NCBI GenBank assembly: GCA_022703115.1
Contig: JAKLEK010000064.1
Location: 1-8,160, forward strand
Reading direction: 5' to 3'
Source of the DNA: Elusimicrobiota bacterium
Lineage (GTDB): Bacteria; Elusimicrobiota; Elusimicrobia; Elusimicrobiales; UBA9959
DNA length: 8,160 nucleotides
A program made the position numbers and the translations under genes. Below, one piece after another: positions 1 through 6,347 of this stretch; positions within the stretch are counted from its first letter, which is position 1, and every line of letters starts with the position of its first letter. Below the pieces are notes generated by a model. The model was not told where the DNA came from. It worked only from the letters and a program-made list of their open reading frames with translations, and did no database searches.

Positions 1-1401
1 GAACAGAGCCTGCTGCTGATCATGACCCTGCCCGGCATTCCAGTCGTTTACTACGGCACCGAACAGGGCTTCACCGTGCAGCGCGCTTCCATGTTCAAGG
101 CCGGTTTCGGCTCCGGCGGCCGGGACCGTTTCGACGAGAACGCCCCGCTTTATAAGAGCATACGGGCGATGTCGGACCTGCGGCGGTCGAACAAGGTCTT
201 CACCCGCGGCGTTCCGGAAATTTTGAAGGATAACCCGGCCGGCGCCGGCGTATTCGCCTACCGCATGCGGTACGGCAAAGAACAGGCGCTGGTGCTGTTC
301 AATACCGCCGATTCGGAAAGCCTGATGGACAATCTGGATACCGGCCTGCCCTCGGGCGCGAGCTGGCGCGCGGCTTTCTCCCTGACCCCTTTCCCGGAAA
401 CCCTGACCGTAGGGACGAACGGGCGGTTGTCCGCAGCCCTGCCGGCCCGGAGCGGAGTGGTCCTTCTGCCGGGTCCCCGCGTCCCCCGCAGGTCCGGCGC
501 CGGCGCGGCCCCGCGAATAGACGCTCTGCCGGAATTCGCGGAAGGCGATGTTCTGGAGGCCGCGGGCCGGGCGGCCGGCGCCTCCGCGTTCAAACTGGTC
601 CTGGACGGGGATCTGTCCCGGGCCGTTCCCGTGACGCCGGAAGCCGGAGGCCGCTGGCGCGCGCGCGTGCCGATAGGCGGCCTGGTGGACGAGAGTGTGC
701 CGCATGAATTGACCGCCTGGTCCGAGCGGGACGCTGCCGCTTCTCCGGCGCGTCGCTTCCGGGTCCGCAAGGTCTGGCGTCCGGCGCTGACGGCGCGGGA
801 CCCTGTCGGCGACGATACCGGGGGGACAGGCGGACTGCGTTATCCCTCCGATCCCGGCTGGGGCGATAATCATCAATGCGATATCGAGAAAGTAATGGTT
901 TCGCGCGCGGGCGGAGCGTTGCGGATAGAGGTCCGTATGCGCGGCATGACGCGCGGGTGGGGGCCGATCAACGGCTTCGACAGGACGGCCTTGACGGTGT
1001 TCCTGGAGATGCCGGGCCGTTCGGGCGGCCTCCGCGTAATGCCGAAGCAGAACGGCGAACTCCCGTCCGGCATGAACTGGCATTACCGTTTGCGCGCGCA
1101 CGGCTGGTCCAACGTTCTCTCCTCTTTGGAGGGGGCCGGTCCGGACGACGAAGGCCGCGCCGTGACTCCCGGCGCGGAACTGGAAACCGATTTCGACTCG
1201 CGCACAGTGAAGATAACCATTCCGGCGGCCTCGCTGGGCTATCCGGAGACGCTCTCCGGGGCGAAGCTGTATCTGAATACCTGGGATTACGCCGAAGGAT
1301 ACCGGCCGCTGGCGCCGGAAAGCGGGCCGATGATCTTCGGCGGCGGGAAGCCCGGGGATACGAAAGTGATGGATGAGACCGCGGTACTGACTTTGCCTTG
1401 A
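1..1401 (+). CDS. GH13 alpha-amylase-family glycoside hydrolase, C-terminal part (5' end outside window)
   Basis: The reading frame is open from base 1, so the gene begins before the window; 466 residues are visible. They start with LLLIMTLPGIPVVYYGTEQGF, the strand-8 end of a GH13 (beta/alpha)8 barrel, a family acting on alpha-glucans such as starch or maltodextrin. Residues about 60-160 look like the beta-sandwich domain C that follows the barrel and end in a typical PARSGVVLL strand. About 170-260 looks like an Ig-like or linker domain. From about 265 (DPVGDDTGGTGGLRYPSD) to the end, the sequence resembles the glucodextranase C-terminal module (Glucodextran_C, beta-sandwich), found on exported or surface alpha-glucan enzymes. 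The catalytic residues lie upstream of the window, so exact specificity cannot be read; amylase, amylopullulanase-like and glucodextranase-like activities all remain possible. An extracellular or periplasmic location is inferred from the accessory module. No terminator is visible after the stop, and transcription would run into the convergent yciH gene. Confidence 0.88.
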   Translation, partial: EQSLLLIMTLPGIPVVYYGTEQGFTVQRASMFKAGFGSGGRDRFDENAPLYKSIRAMSDLRRSNKVFTRGVPEILKDNPAGAGVFAYRMRYGKEQALVLFNTADSESLMDNLDTGLPSGASWRAAFSLTPFPETLTVGTNGRLSAALPARSGVVLLPGPRVPRRSGAGAAPRIDALPEFAEGDVLEAAGRAAGASAFKLVLDGDLSRAVPVTPEAGGRWRARVPIGGLVDESVPHELTAWSERDAAASPARRFRVRKVWRPALTARDPVGDDTGGTGGLRYPSDPGWGDNHQCDIEKVMVSRAGGALRIEVRMRGMTRGWGPINGFDRTALTVFLEMPGRSGGLRVMPKQNGELPSGMNWHYRLRAHGWSNVLSSLEGAGPDDEGRAVTPGAELETDFDSRTVKITIPAASLGYPETLSGAKLYLNTWDYAEGYRPLAPESGPMIFGGGKPGDTKVMDETAVLTLP

Positions 1402-1405
1402 GCCG

Positions 1406-1720
1406 TCAGCCCAGCCTTTTTACTTTATAGCCGAGGGCCTTGAGCTCGGTTTCCACCGCGTCCCTGCGGTCGCCCTGGATCTCGAGGGCGCCGAGCTTGA
1501 CGGTGCCGCCGACCCCCAGCTTCTTCTTGAATTTCTTCAGGAGTTCTTCCTTCCCGGCGGGGTGCATCTGCAGCCTTTCGATGAAGGTCATTCCGCTGCC
1601 CTTATGGCCTCGCCGGAAGGACAGTCGCACGGGCTCGGCCTGCCTGGGCTTTCCTTCAGGGGCTTTTTCTGCGCCAGGCTTCCAGTCCGGGTCGGTGGAA
1701 TATACGATGTCGTCGGGCAT
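1406..1720 (-). CDS. yciH: YciH/SUI1 (eIF1-like) translation factor
   Basis: A 104-residue protein, close to the roughly 108 of E. coli YciH. The N-terminus VYSTDPDW is the usual YciH opening. Residues about 30-104 form a SUI1 domain: basic stretch RLSFRRGHKGSG, the FIERLQMHP strand, a Lys-rich helix KEELLKKFKKKLG, then GVGGTVKLGALEIQGDRRD and the C-terminal GYKVKRLG. Bacterial SUI1 proteins bind the small ribosomal subunit and are thought to affect start-site or tRNA selection; their role is less settled than that of eIF1. The start is well fixed: an in-frame TGA lies eight codons upstream and no other ATG, GTG or TTG intervenes. No Shine-Dalgarno sequence precedes the ATG (the bases are TTCCTTTATA), and a TATAAT lies 9 nt upstream, so the mRNA may be nearly leaderless. 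The gene converges on the GH13 gene with a 4-bp gap. Confidence 0.92.
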   Translation of the reverse strand: MPDDIVYSTDPDWKPGAEKAPEGKPRQAEPVRLSFRRGHKGSGMTFIERLQMHPAGKEELLKKFKKKLGVGGTVKLGALEIQGDRRDAVETELKALGYKVKRLG

Positions 1721-1721
1721 T

Positions 1722-1735
1722 ATAAAGGAATTATA
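1722..1735 (-). promoter_or_regulatory. Candidate -10 region of yciH implying a near-leaderless mRNA
   Basis: On the minus strand a perfect TATAAT (1730-1735) sits 9 nt before the yciH ATG. A start about 7 nt downstream of the hexamer would fall within 3 nt of the ATG. I see no recognisable -35 hexamer at 16-18 nt spacing, so the call rests on the -10 match, the local AT-richness in GC-rich DNA and the missing ribosome binding site. Confidence 0.4.
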
Positions 1736-1872
1736 TATAAATCAGAACCGCGTCCGGGCGCGGCTGCCAAGTTCTTATGTAATGCTTTGTGGACGTGCTT
1801 GTGTCTTCGAAGCCGCTATGGCCATGGAAGAGAAGAGAAAAATTACGGCCGCAATACGCCGGAACACGCGCA

Positions 1873-1910
1873 TCCTCCTCCACTCTTCTCGGTCCGAGAA
1901 GCGGGGAGGG
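1873..1910. other. Strong long hairpin in the divergent region
   Basis: An inner stem of 7 bp (CTTCTCG 1885-1891 with CGAGAAG 1895-1901, loop GTC) is extended by an outer stem of 7 bp, one of them G-U (1874-1880 with 1903-1909), after a bulge of 4 versus 1 nt. No T-run follows on either strand and the genes point away from it, so it is not an obvious terminator. It could be an operator palindrome or part of an untranslated or small RNA. Confidence 0.5.
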
Positions 1911-1976
1911 CCTGAATGCTCCCGGCTTCATAGTCCCTATGCCCGGCAGTAATTGGGCCTTTCGCCTCTTTATGAA

Positions 1977-2005
1977 TTGTCCACATTTGCGTTAAAATAT
2001 ATATC
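1977..2005 (+). promoter_or_regulatory. Candidate sigma70-type promoter of the PLD gene
   Basis: TTGTCC (1977-1982) and TATATC (2000-2005) are 17 bp apart within an AT-rich patch. Transcription would start near 2012, leaving a leader of about 37 nt before the ATG at 2049. This supports 2049 over the upstream in-frame ATG at 1953, which would lie ahead of the promoter. Confidence 0.4.
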
Positions 2006-2048
2006 AGCGCCAGGTTGCGGTAAGCGACGCGCGGTCCGGTCACGCACC

Positions 2049-3275
2049 ATGCGAAAAGGCTTAAGATTCCTTCTTCTTCTATTCTTTCCAGCCCTGGCGT
2101 CTCCGTTGTTCCCTGCCGGGATCGAATCCCCGGTTCCGTTAAGCTGCTCTTTCCCGGAGTCCGGCTATGAGGGACTGTCCCCTCTGTCTTCGGCTTCTTT
2201 TTATGTACCGGAGGTTCATACTCCGGTCCCGGTGTTCTACCGCTCCGATTACAGCCAGGTCCCTTCTTACGCTTTTGATTCATTGAACGACCTTAACACG
2301 AAGATAATAGACGCCTCCGTTTCAAGCGTGGATGTGTCTATATTCAGCATAACCATACCCGATAACCCGGACGCGCTCATAAGGGCGGCCGGCCGCGGCG
2401 TCAAGGTGCGCGTTATCGTGGACGAAGGTCACGTCTATCCCAAGGCGACGAAAGAGACGGCCAGCCTGATGAACGCGCCGGGAATAGAGTTCCGTACGCT
2501 GCGCGGCACCAACTCGATCGGGGTCAATCATAACAAGATCGTGATAGGCGACAGGGCCATCGCCGCAGTGGGGTCTTATAACTGGACCTATAGCGCCACC
2601 CACTTTAATCATGAGAATACGTTCGTGATGCGCGACGGACACCGCGTGTCCGGCTACTCCTCCTATTTCGATTGGATGTGGTCGGCCGCGAGGACGCCGG
2701 CCCAGGGCCCCTCGCCGGAACTTCCAGTCGGTTATTACGGGGTTCCGCCCCAGGACCCTTCCCCCAGGGAGTCCCTGAACGGCACTCCCGTTCCGGCCTA
2801 CCTTTTTTCTCCCGGCTCCGACAGTCAGGAACGCCTCGCGGAGATAATCGACTCTGCTTCCGGAAGTCTGGACGTGGTGACCTACACTTTCTCCTCAAAG
2901 GTTCTTTCAGAAGCGGTGGTCCGCGCGAAGGCCCGCGGCCTCAGGGTTCGGTTTATGATGGATAAGCAGATGGCCAAAGGTTCCATCGCCGCCAAGACCG
3001 TTTTCGACGGCGGCGTCGAAATGCGGCTGACCGAGGGCCGCACCGAGAAGGGGGCTTTTCACAACAAATTCGCCATATTGGACCGCAAGGTCCTGGAAAC
3101 CGGTTCGTTCAACTGGGCGGCCAACGCCAGCGTGAATTCCTTCGAGAACATCGTCTTCACTTCCGATCCCGAAACGGTGAAGGCGTATCAGTCCCTCTAT
3201 GACGGTTTTTATTCCAGATCGTTCGTCCCCTCCGAAAAGGATCTGCTTCCGGACCCGGTTCCGGCCGGCGGCTGA
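2049..3275 (+). CDS. Exported phospholipase D-superfamily protein with two HKD motifs
   Basis: With the start at 2049 the protein has 408 residues. The N-terminus MRKGLRFLLLLFFPALAS is a clear signal peptide (basic end, Leu/Phe core), implying export. Two PLD-type domains follow, each with a complete HxKxxxxD motif: H161/K163/D168 followed by GSYNW (175-179), and H338/K340/D345 followed by GSFNW (352-356). A Pro-rich linker lies at about 215-250. In this superfamily the two HKD histidines form one active site for phosphodiester chemistry. The HNK...GSxNW pattern is closest to the Nuc/cardiolipin-hydrolase type, so the substrate could be a phospholipid or nucleic acid; which one is not visible. 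An ATG at 1953 would add 32 residues ahead of the signal peptide and upstream of the likely promoter, so I reject it. The ribosome binding site before 2049 is weak. It appears to be a single-gene unit. Confidence 0.87.
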   Translation: MRKGLRFLLLLFFPALASPLFPAGIESPVPLSCSFPESGYEGLSPLSSASFYVPEVHTPVPVFYRSDYSQVPSYAFDSLNDLNTKIIDASVSSVDVSIFSITIPDNPDALIRAAGRGVKVRVIVDEGHVYPKATKETASLMNAPGIEFRTLRGTNSIGVNHNKIVIGDRAIAAVGSYNWTYSATHFNHENTFVMRDGHRVSGYSSYFDWMWSAARTPAQGPSPELPVGYYGVPPQDPSPRESLNGTPVPAYLFSPGSDSQERLAEIIDSASGSLDVVTYTFSSKVLSEAVVRAKARGLRVRFMMDKQMAKGSIAAKTVFDGGVEMRLTEGRTEKGAFHNKFAILDRKVLETGSFNWAANASVNSFENIVFTSDPETVKAYQSLYDGFYSRSFVPSEKDLLPDPVPAGG

Positions 3276-3404
3276 CCCGTTCTGAAAAGAACAGCGACCC
3301 TGTTGGCGAGCGCCGATTTTATATAATTGAGAATACATGGGACTGCCGGATCCGTCGGTCGTGAGACTTGCGGCGTTCCTCTCTTAATAGGTGAGGCGTA
3401 ATTT
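3276..3404 (+). promoter_or_regulatory. Intergenic leader with possible tRNA-Ser promoter
   Basis: TATAAT at 3322-3327 lies in an AT-rich patch about 78 nt before the tRNA and is the best -10 candidate. TTGGCG at 3303 is only 13 bp away, too close for a normal -35, so the assignment is tentative. A small hairpin at 3279-3292 (GTTCT-GAAA-AGAAC) just after the PLD stop has no T-run and is at best a weak terminator. Confidence 0.3.
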
Positions 3405-3491
3405 GGAAGGGTGGCCGAGCGGTTTAAGGCGCCGGTCTTGAAAACCGGTGTGCGCGTAAGCGTACCGTGGGTTCGAATCCCACCCCTTCCG
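3405..3491 (+). tRNA. tRNA-Ser(UGA)
   Basis: A complete class II tRNA of 87 nt. Acceptor strands GGAAGGG (3405-3411) and CCCTTCC (3484-3490) pair fully, and the discriminator G (3491) is the serine type. The anticodon stem CCGGT/ACCGG encloses loop CTTGAAA with anticodon TGA (3439-3441), which reads UCN codons. The long variable arm (3450-3465, 6 bp with loop GTAA) is characteristic of serine. The T stem is GTGGG/CCCAC with loop TTCGAAT. CCA is not encoded. The 3' end from the T loop onward is the start of a direct repeat, and an inverted T-arm copy lies just downstream. Confidence 0.97.
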
Positions 3492-3523
3492 TTCGATTTC
3501 AGGTTCCGCGGGTGGGATTCGAA
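3472..3523 (+). repeat. Inverted repeat pairing the tRNA-Ser T arm with its 3' trailer
   Basis: Positions 3472-3485 (T loop, 3' T stem and the first acceptor bases) are perfectly complementary to 3510-3523, giving 14 bp around a 24-nt loop. In the primary transcript this would compete with tRNA folding. The right arm overlaps the local hairpin 3506-3513/3528-3535, so the two structures exclude each other. No T-run follows, so it is not a standard terminator. Confidence 0.8.
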
Positions 3524-3598
3524 GCAGACCCGCGGCCGTCTGAGGAGCATAGCTCTTGATACGGCACGCGCATAGCGCAGCGCATCCGGTGGATGAAA
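3475..3598 (+). repeat. Direct repeat copy 1, starting inside the tRNA-Ser T loop
   Basis: This 124-bp segment recurs at 3661-3784 with exactly 186 bp offset, no indels and six substitutions by my count (positions 3526, 3555, 3556, 3557, 3573, 3579), about 95% identity. Its first 17 nt are the tRNA 3' end (T loop to discriminator). It also contains an inverted T-arm copy (3510-3523), a GC hairpin (3506-3513 with 3528-3535), and a small hairpin CATCC-GGT-GGATG (3583-3595). Confidence 0.93.
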
Positions 3599-3660
3599 AG
3601 CGGAGCGACAGCGCGGGCGGCCGGCTTCGGAGGAAGGCGCGGAAGCGCCTGGGGGAGAAG
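3599..3660 (+). other. Unique spacer between the repeat copies
   Basis: These 62 bp complete the 186-bp period and are not repeated after copy 2, where the prfC start takes their place. They hold a 6-bp hairpin with a GGAA tetraloop (AGGCGC 3635-3640 with GCGCCT 3645-3650). No gene is seen. Confidence 0.6.
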
Positions 3661-3784
3661 GAATCCCACCCCTTCCGTTCGATTTCAGGTTCCGCGGGTG
3701 GGATTCGAAGCCGACCCGCGGCCGTCTGAGGAGCATAGCTACAGATACGGCACGCGCACAGCGCGGCGCATCCGGTGGATGAAA
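3661..3784 (+). repeat. Direct repeat copy 2, ending at the prfC start
   Basis: This is the second copy of the 124-bp segment. It carries the 17-nt tRNA-Ser 3' end without the rest of a tRNA, then the same inverted T arm and GC hairpin. In this copy the T-arm inverted pairing is 11 bp (3661-3671). The copy ends 20 bp before the prfC ATG and covers a possible GTG start at 3775, so it forms the upstream region of prfC. The gene-free stretch 3492-3804 consists almost wholly of the two repeat copies and their spacer. Confidence 0.93.
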
Positions 3785-3804
3785 GGTTGGTTGAACAAGT
3801 CTTT

Positions 3805-5430
3805 ATGACCGATTGGACGCGCAGACGCAGCTTCGCTATCATCTCTCACCCGGACGCCGGCAAGACGACGCTTACCGAGAAGATGCTCCTTTACGCCGGC
3901 GCCCTGCACCTGGCCGGCTCGGTCACCGCCCGCAAGAACCAGCGCTCCACCGCCTCGGACTGGATGGAGATGGAGAAGAAGCGCGGCATTTCCATAAGCT
4001 CCACTGTCCTTCAGTTCGACTGCGCCGGATACAGGATAAACCTGCTGGATACTCCGGGCCACCGCGACTTTTCAGAGGACACGTACCGTGTCCTGACCGC
4101 CGTCGACGCCGTCATCATGGTGCTGGACGCGGGCAAGGGTATCGAAAGCCAGACCCTCAAGCTTTTCGAGGTCTGCCGGCAGAGGGGCATCCCCATCTTC
4201 ACTTTCATCAACAAGCTGGACCGGCCGACCCGCGAACCGCTGGAACTGCTGGACGAGATCGAGGAGATGCTGGACCTGGCGCCGTTCGCTATGAACTGGC
4301 CCATCGGCACCGGGCTGGACTTCAAAGGCGTTTACGACCGCCGCTCGCGCAGGGCGCACCTGTTCGAACATACCCCCGGCGGCGCCTACCGCGCGCCGGA
4401 GGCCGTGGGCGACCAGTCCGACGAGGCCATACGCCAGCGGCTGAGCGCCCCGGTGCTGGCGCGTTACCTGGAAGAAGTGGACATGCTGGACTCGATGGGG
4501 ACCGCCTTCGACAAGGAAGCGGTCCTCGCCGGTCATGCCACGCCGGTGTTCTTCGGCAGCGCCGCCAATAATTTCGGCGTCCAGCTGCTGTTGGACGGTT
4601 TCCTTTCCCTGGCGCCCGGTCCCGCTCCACGCCGTTCCTCTAGCGGCATGGTGGGACCAGAGACCCCCGCCTTTTCCGGCTTCATCTTCAAGATACAGGG
4701 CAACATGGACCCGAAGCACCGCGACCATGTGGCTTTCATGCGCATCTGCTCCGGCAAGTTCACGCGCGACATGTCGGTCACGCACCAGCGCACCAAAAAA
4801 CGCGTGCGCCTTTCCAATTCCCACAAGCTTTTCGGCGCAGAGCGCGAGATCATGAACGAAGCCTGGCCCGGGGATATAATCGGCCTGATAGGCCACTCTG
4901 ATTTCCTCATCGGCGACACTCTGTCCGAAGACCCGGCCATCTCCTACGACGAGATACCGCGCTTCCCGCCGGAATGCTTCGCCCTGCTGCACAACCCGAC
5001 CCCGGCGCAGTATAAGTCCTTCCGCAAAGGTCTGGACCAGGTGTTGACCGAGGGAGTGGTGCAGCGTTTCCGCCTGGGAGAGGATTCCAACCAGTCGCCT
5101 CTGCTGGCCGCGGTCGGGCCTCTGCAGTTCGAGGTCGCGCAATACCGGCTGAAGGCGGAGTACGGCGCCGATTCCCGCATCGAATTCCTTCCCTGGACGC
5201 ATGTGCGCTGGCCGGAATTCAAGGACGGTTCCGGCGGCGATATCCGGAGCATCTCCATTCCCGTCGGCGCGCGCTGGGGATCGGACGATTCCGAGAATCC
5301 GGTGATCTTCTTCCAGGATTCCTGGGCGCCCAATTATCTGCTGCAGCATAATCCGGGCGTGGTGCTGAACGATTTCGCCCCGAAGGACAGGGAAAAAGCG
5401 CGCTCCTTCTCGCGCAAGGCCGAAAAATGA
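3805..5430 (+). CDS. prfC: Peptide chain release factor 3 (RF3)
   Basis: RF3 is the translational GTPase that removes RF1 or RF2 from the ribosome after termination. From the ATG at 3805 the protein has 541 residues (E. coli RF3 has 529). GTPase motifs are intact: G1 SHPDAGKT (14-21), the switch I/G2 region RGISISSTVLQF, G3 DTPGH (82-86) and G4 NKLD (136-139). The sequence FAIISHPDAGKTTLTEKMLLYAGALH is diagnostic for RF3 over EF-G. Later parts match its domain II and C-terminal domain (GPLQFEVAQYRLKAEYG). The start is uncertain: ATG 3805 has no good ribosome binding site, and an in-frame GTG at 3775, inside the repeat, would add 10 residues. The stop overlaps the next ATG (ATGA), so the gene is probably translationally coupled to the metal transporter genes downstream. 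Confidence 0.96.
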   Translation: MTDWTRRRSFAIISHPDAGKTTLTEKMLLYAGALHLAGSVTARKNQRSTASDWMEMEKKRGISISSTVLQFDCAGYRINLLDTPGHRDFSEDTYRVLTAVDAVIMVLDAGKGIESQTLKLFEVCRQRGIPIFTFINKLDRPTREPLELLDEIEEMLDLAPFAMNWPIGTGLDFKGVYDRRSRRAHLFEHTPGGAYRAPEAVGDQSDEAIRQRLSAPVLARYLEEVDMLDSMGTAFDKEAVLAGHATPVFFGSAANNFGVQLLLDGFLSLAPGPAPRRSSSGMVGPETPAFSGFIFKIQGNMDPKHRDHVAFMRICSGKFTRDMSVTHQRTKKRVRLSNSHKLFGAEREIMNEAWPGDIIGLIGHSDFLIGDTLSEDPAISYDEIPRFPPECFALLHNPTPAQYKSFRKGLDQVLTEGVVQRFRLGEDSNQSPLLAAVGPLQFEVAQYRLKAEYGADSRIEFLPWTHVRWPEFKDGSGGDIRSISIPVGARWGSDDSENPVIFFQDSWAPNYLLQHNPGVVLNDFAPKDREKARSFSRKAEK

Positions 5431-6347
5431 GGACCGGATATCCCGCTCTCGCCGCGCTCCTGATTGTACTTGCCGTATCCGCGGGGCTGCTTATGCGGCG
5501 CGCCTCCGCGCCCGCGGAAAAGGCGGAAGGCGGGCTCCGGGTCGTAACCACCCTTTTCCCGCTTTACGACATGGCTTCCGCCATCGGTGGGGGCAGGGCC
5601 GAGGTCTCCATGCTGCTGCCGCCGGGCATGGAGCCTCATTCGTTCGAGCCCAGGCCCGGAGATATGGCGCGGCTGGAACGGGCCGATATTTTCGTCTATA
5701 CCGGCTCTTCCATGGAACCCTGGGCCGGGGACCTGGTCCGGGCTTCGGCCAACAGGGAACTGCTGGCGGTGGACGCCGGGCGGGATATAGTCCGGGCCGC
5801 CGGCCCGTCGGGCGGGGCCCCGGACCCGCATATCTGGCTGGACTTCGATAACGCCAAGGTCATGGCGCGGACCATAGCGGACGCTTTCCAGACGAAAGAT
5901 CCGGAGAACGCGGAGGCCTATCGCCGCGCCGCCGCGCAGTACGTGGAAAAACTTTCAGCTCTCGATCTGTCCTACCGGAACGGCCTGGCGCGCTGCCGCA
6001 CCCGGAACATAGTCTACGGCGGGCATTACGCGTTCGCCTATATGGCCCGCCGTTACGGACTGGAATATTCCTCCGCCCAGGGCATATCGCCGGACTCGGA
6101 ACCTACGGCCAGGGACCTGGCGGCGCTGGTGGAACAGATAAGAAGGGAGAAGATAAAGTCGGTCTTCTACGAGGAGCTGGCGAGTCCAAAGATAGCCGAG
6201 ACCGTGGCCCGGGAGACCGGCGCCGGAATGCTGATGCTGAACGCCGCGCATAACGTCTCCCGCGACCAGCTGAGGGATGGAGTCACTTTCTTCGACATAC
6301 TCGGGAGCGACCTCGCCGCTCTCAGGGAAGGGCTGGAATGCCGTTAG
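5427..6347 (+). CDS. znuA: Zinc/manganese ABC transporter substrate-binding protein (ZnuA/TroA family)
   Basis: A 306-residue cluster A-1 metal-binding lipoprotein-family member that would capture Zn2+ or Mn2+ outside the membrane and deliver it to the permease. The N-terminus (ALAALLIVLAVSAGLLM) is a signal or anchor helix. No lipobox cysteine is seen, so it is cleaved by another route or stays membrane-anchored. Likely metal ligands are H71 in GMEPHSFEP, H135 in DPHIWLD and H200 in GGHYAFAYMARRYGL, matching the three histidines of the family. The usual fourth Asp/Glu position near the C-terminus falls around MLNAAHNVSRD and cannot be assigned. The His-rich loop of many zinc-specific ZnuA proteins is absent (GRDIVRAAGPSGGAPDPHIW is short), so Mn or mixed specificity is possible. 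SPDSEPTARDLAAL and FYEELASPKIAETVA are also family-typical. It overlaps prfC by 4 bp and the ATPase gene by 10 bp. Confidence 0.93.
   Translation: MRTGYPALAALLIVLAVSAGLLMRRASAPAEKAEGGLRVVTTLFPLYDMASAIGGGRAEVSMLLPPGMEPHSFEPRPGDMARLERADIFVYTGSSMEPWAGDLVRASANRELLAVDAGRDIVRAAGPSGGAPDPHIWLDFDNAKVMARTIADAFQTKDPENAEAYRRAAAQYVEKLSALDLSYRNGLARCRTRNIVYGGHYAFAYMARRYGLEYSSAQGISPDSEPTARDLAALVEQIRREKIKSVFYEELASPKIAETVARETGAGMLMLNAAHNVSRDQLRDGVTFFDILGSDLAALREGLECR

Larger units (their letters stand above)
1721..2048. other. Divergent intergenic region between yciH and the PLD gene
   Basis: This 328-bp stretch separates divergently read genes. Short frames cross it, but none has codon use or a motif that looks genuine. 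It holds AT-rich promoter-like sequence at both ends and a long hairpin (1873-1910) in the middle. Positions 1740-1870 show nothing I can name. Confidence 0.6.

Noticed and set aside
1789..1995. A possible 68-residue small gene on the plus strand in the divergent region, with an overlapping minus-strand frame at 1731-1931.
   Set aside because: There is no ribosome binding site, no recognisable motif, and the hairpin runs through both.
1953..2048. N-terminal extension of the PLD protein from ATG 1953.
   Set aside because: It places 32 residues ahead of a good signal peptide and starts upstream of the probable promoter.
3279..3292. Palindrome GTTCTGAAAAGAAC considered as a terminator or a LexA-type operator.
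   Set aside because: The stem is only 5 bp with no T-run, the spacing does not fit LexA boxes, and no SOS gene is adjacent.
3475..3784. CRISPR array or small integrated element bounded by the direct repeats.
   Set aside because: There are only two 124-bp copies with 62 bp between them, no short regular repeats, no integrase and no cargo.
3209..3842. Minus-strand open frames across tRNA-Ser and the repeats, containing the peptide pattern GGIRTHGTLTRTPVFKTGALNRSATLP.
   Set aside because: This is the well-known false translation of the antisense of a serine tRNA. The frames repeat only because the DNA repeats, and the tRNA call is unambiguous.
4072..5349. A 425-residue minus-strand open frame opposite prfC.
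   Set aside because: It is a GC-rich shadow of a certain gene, with no recognisable domain and a composition typical of antisense frames.
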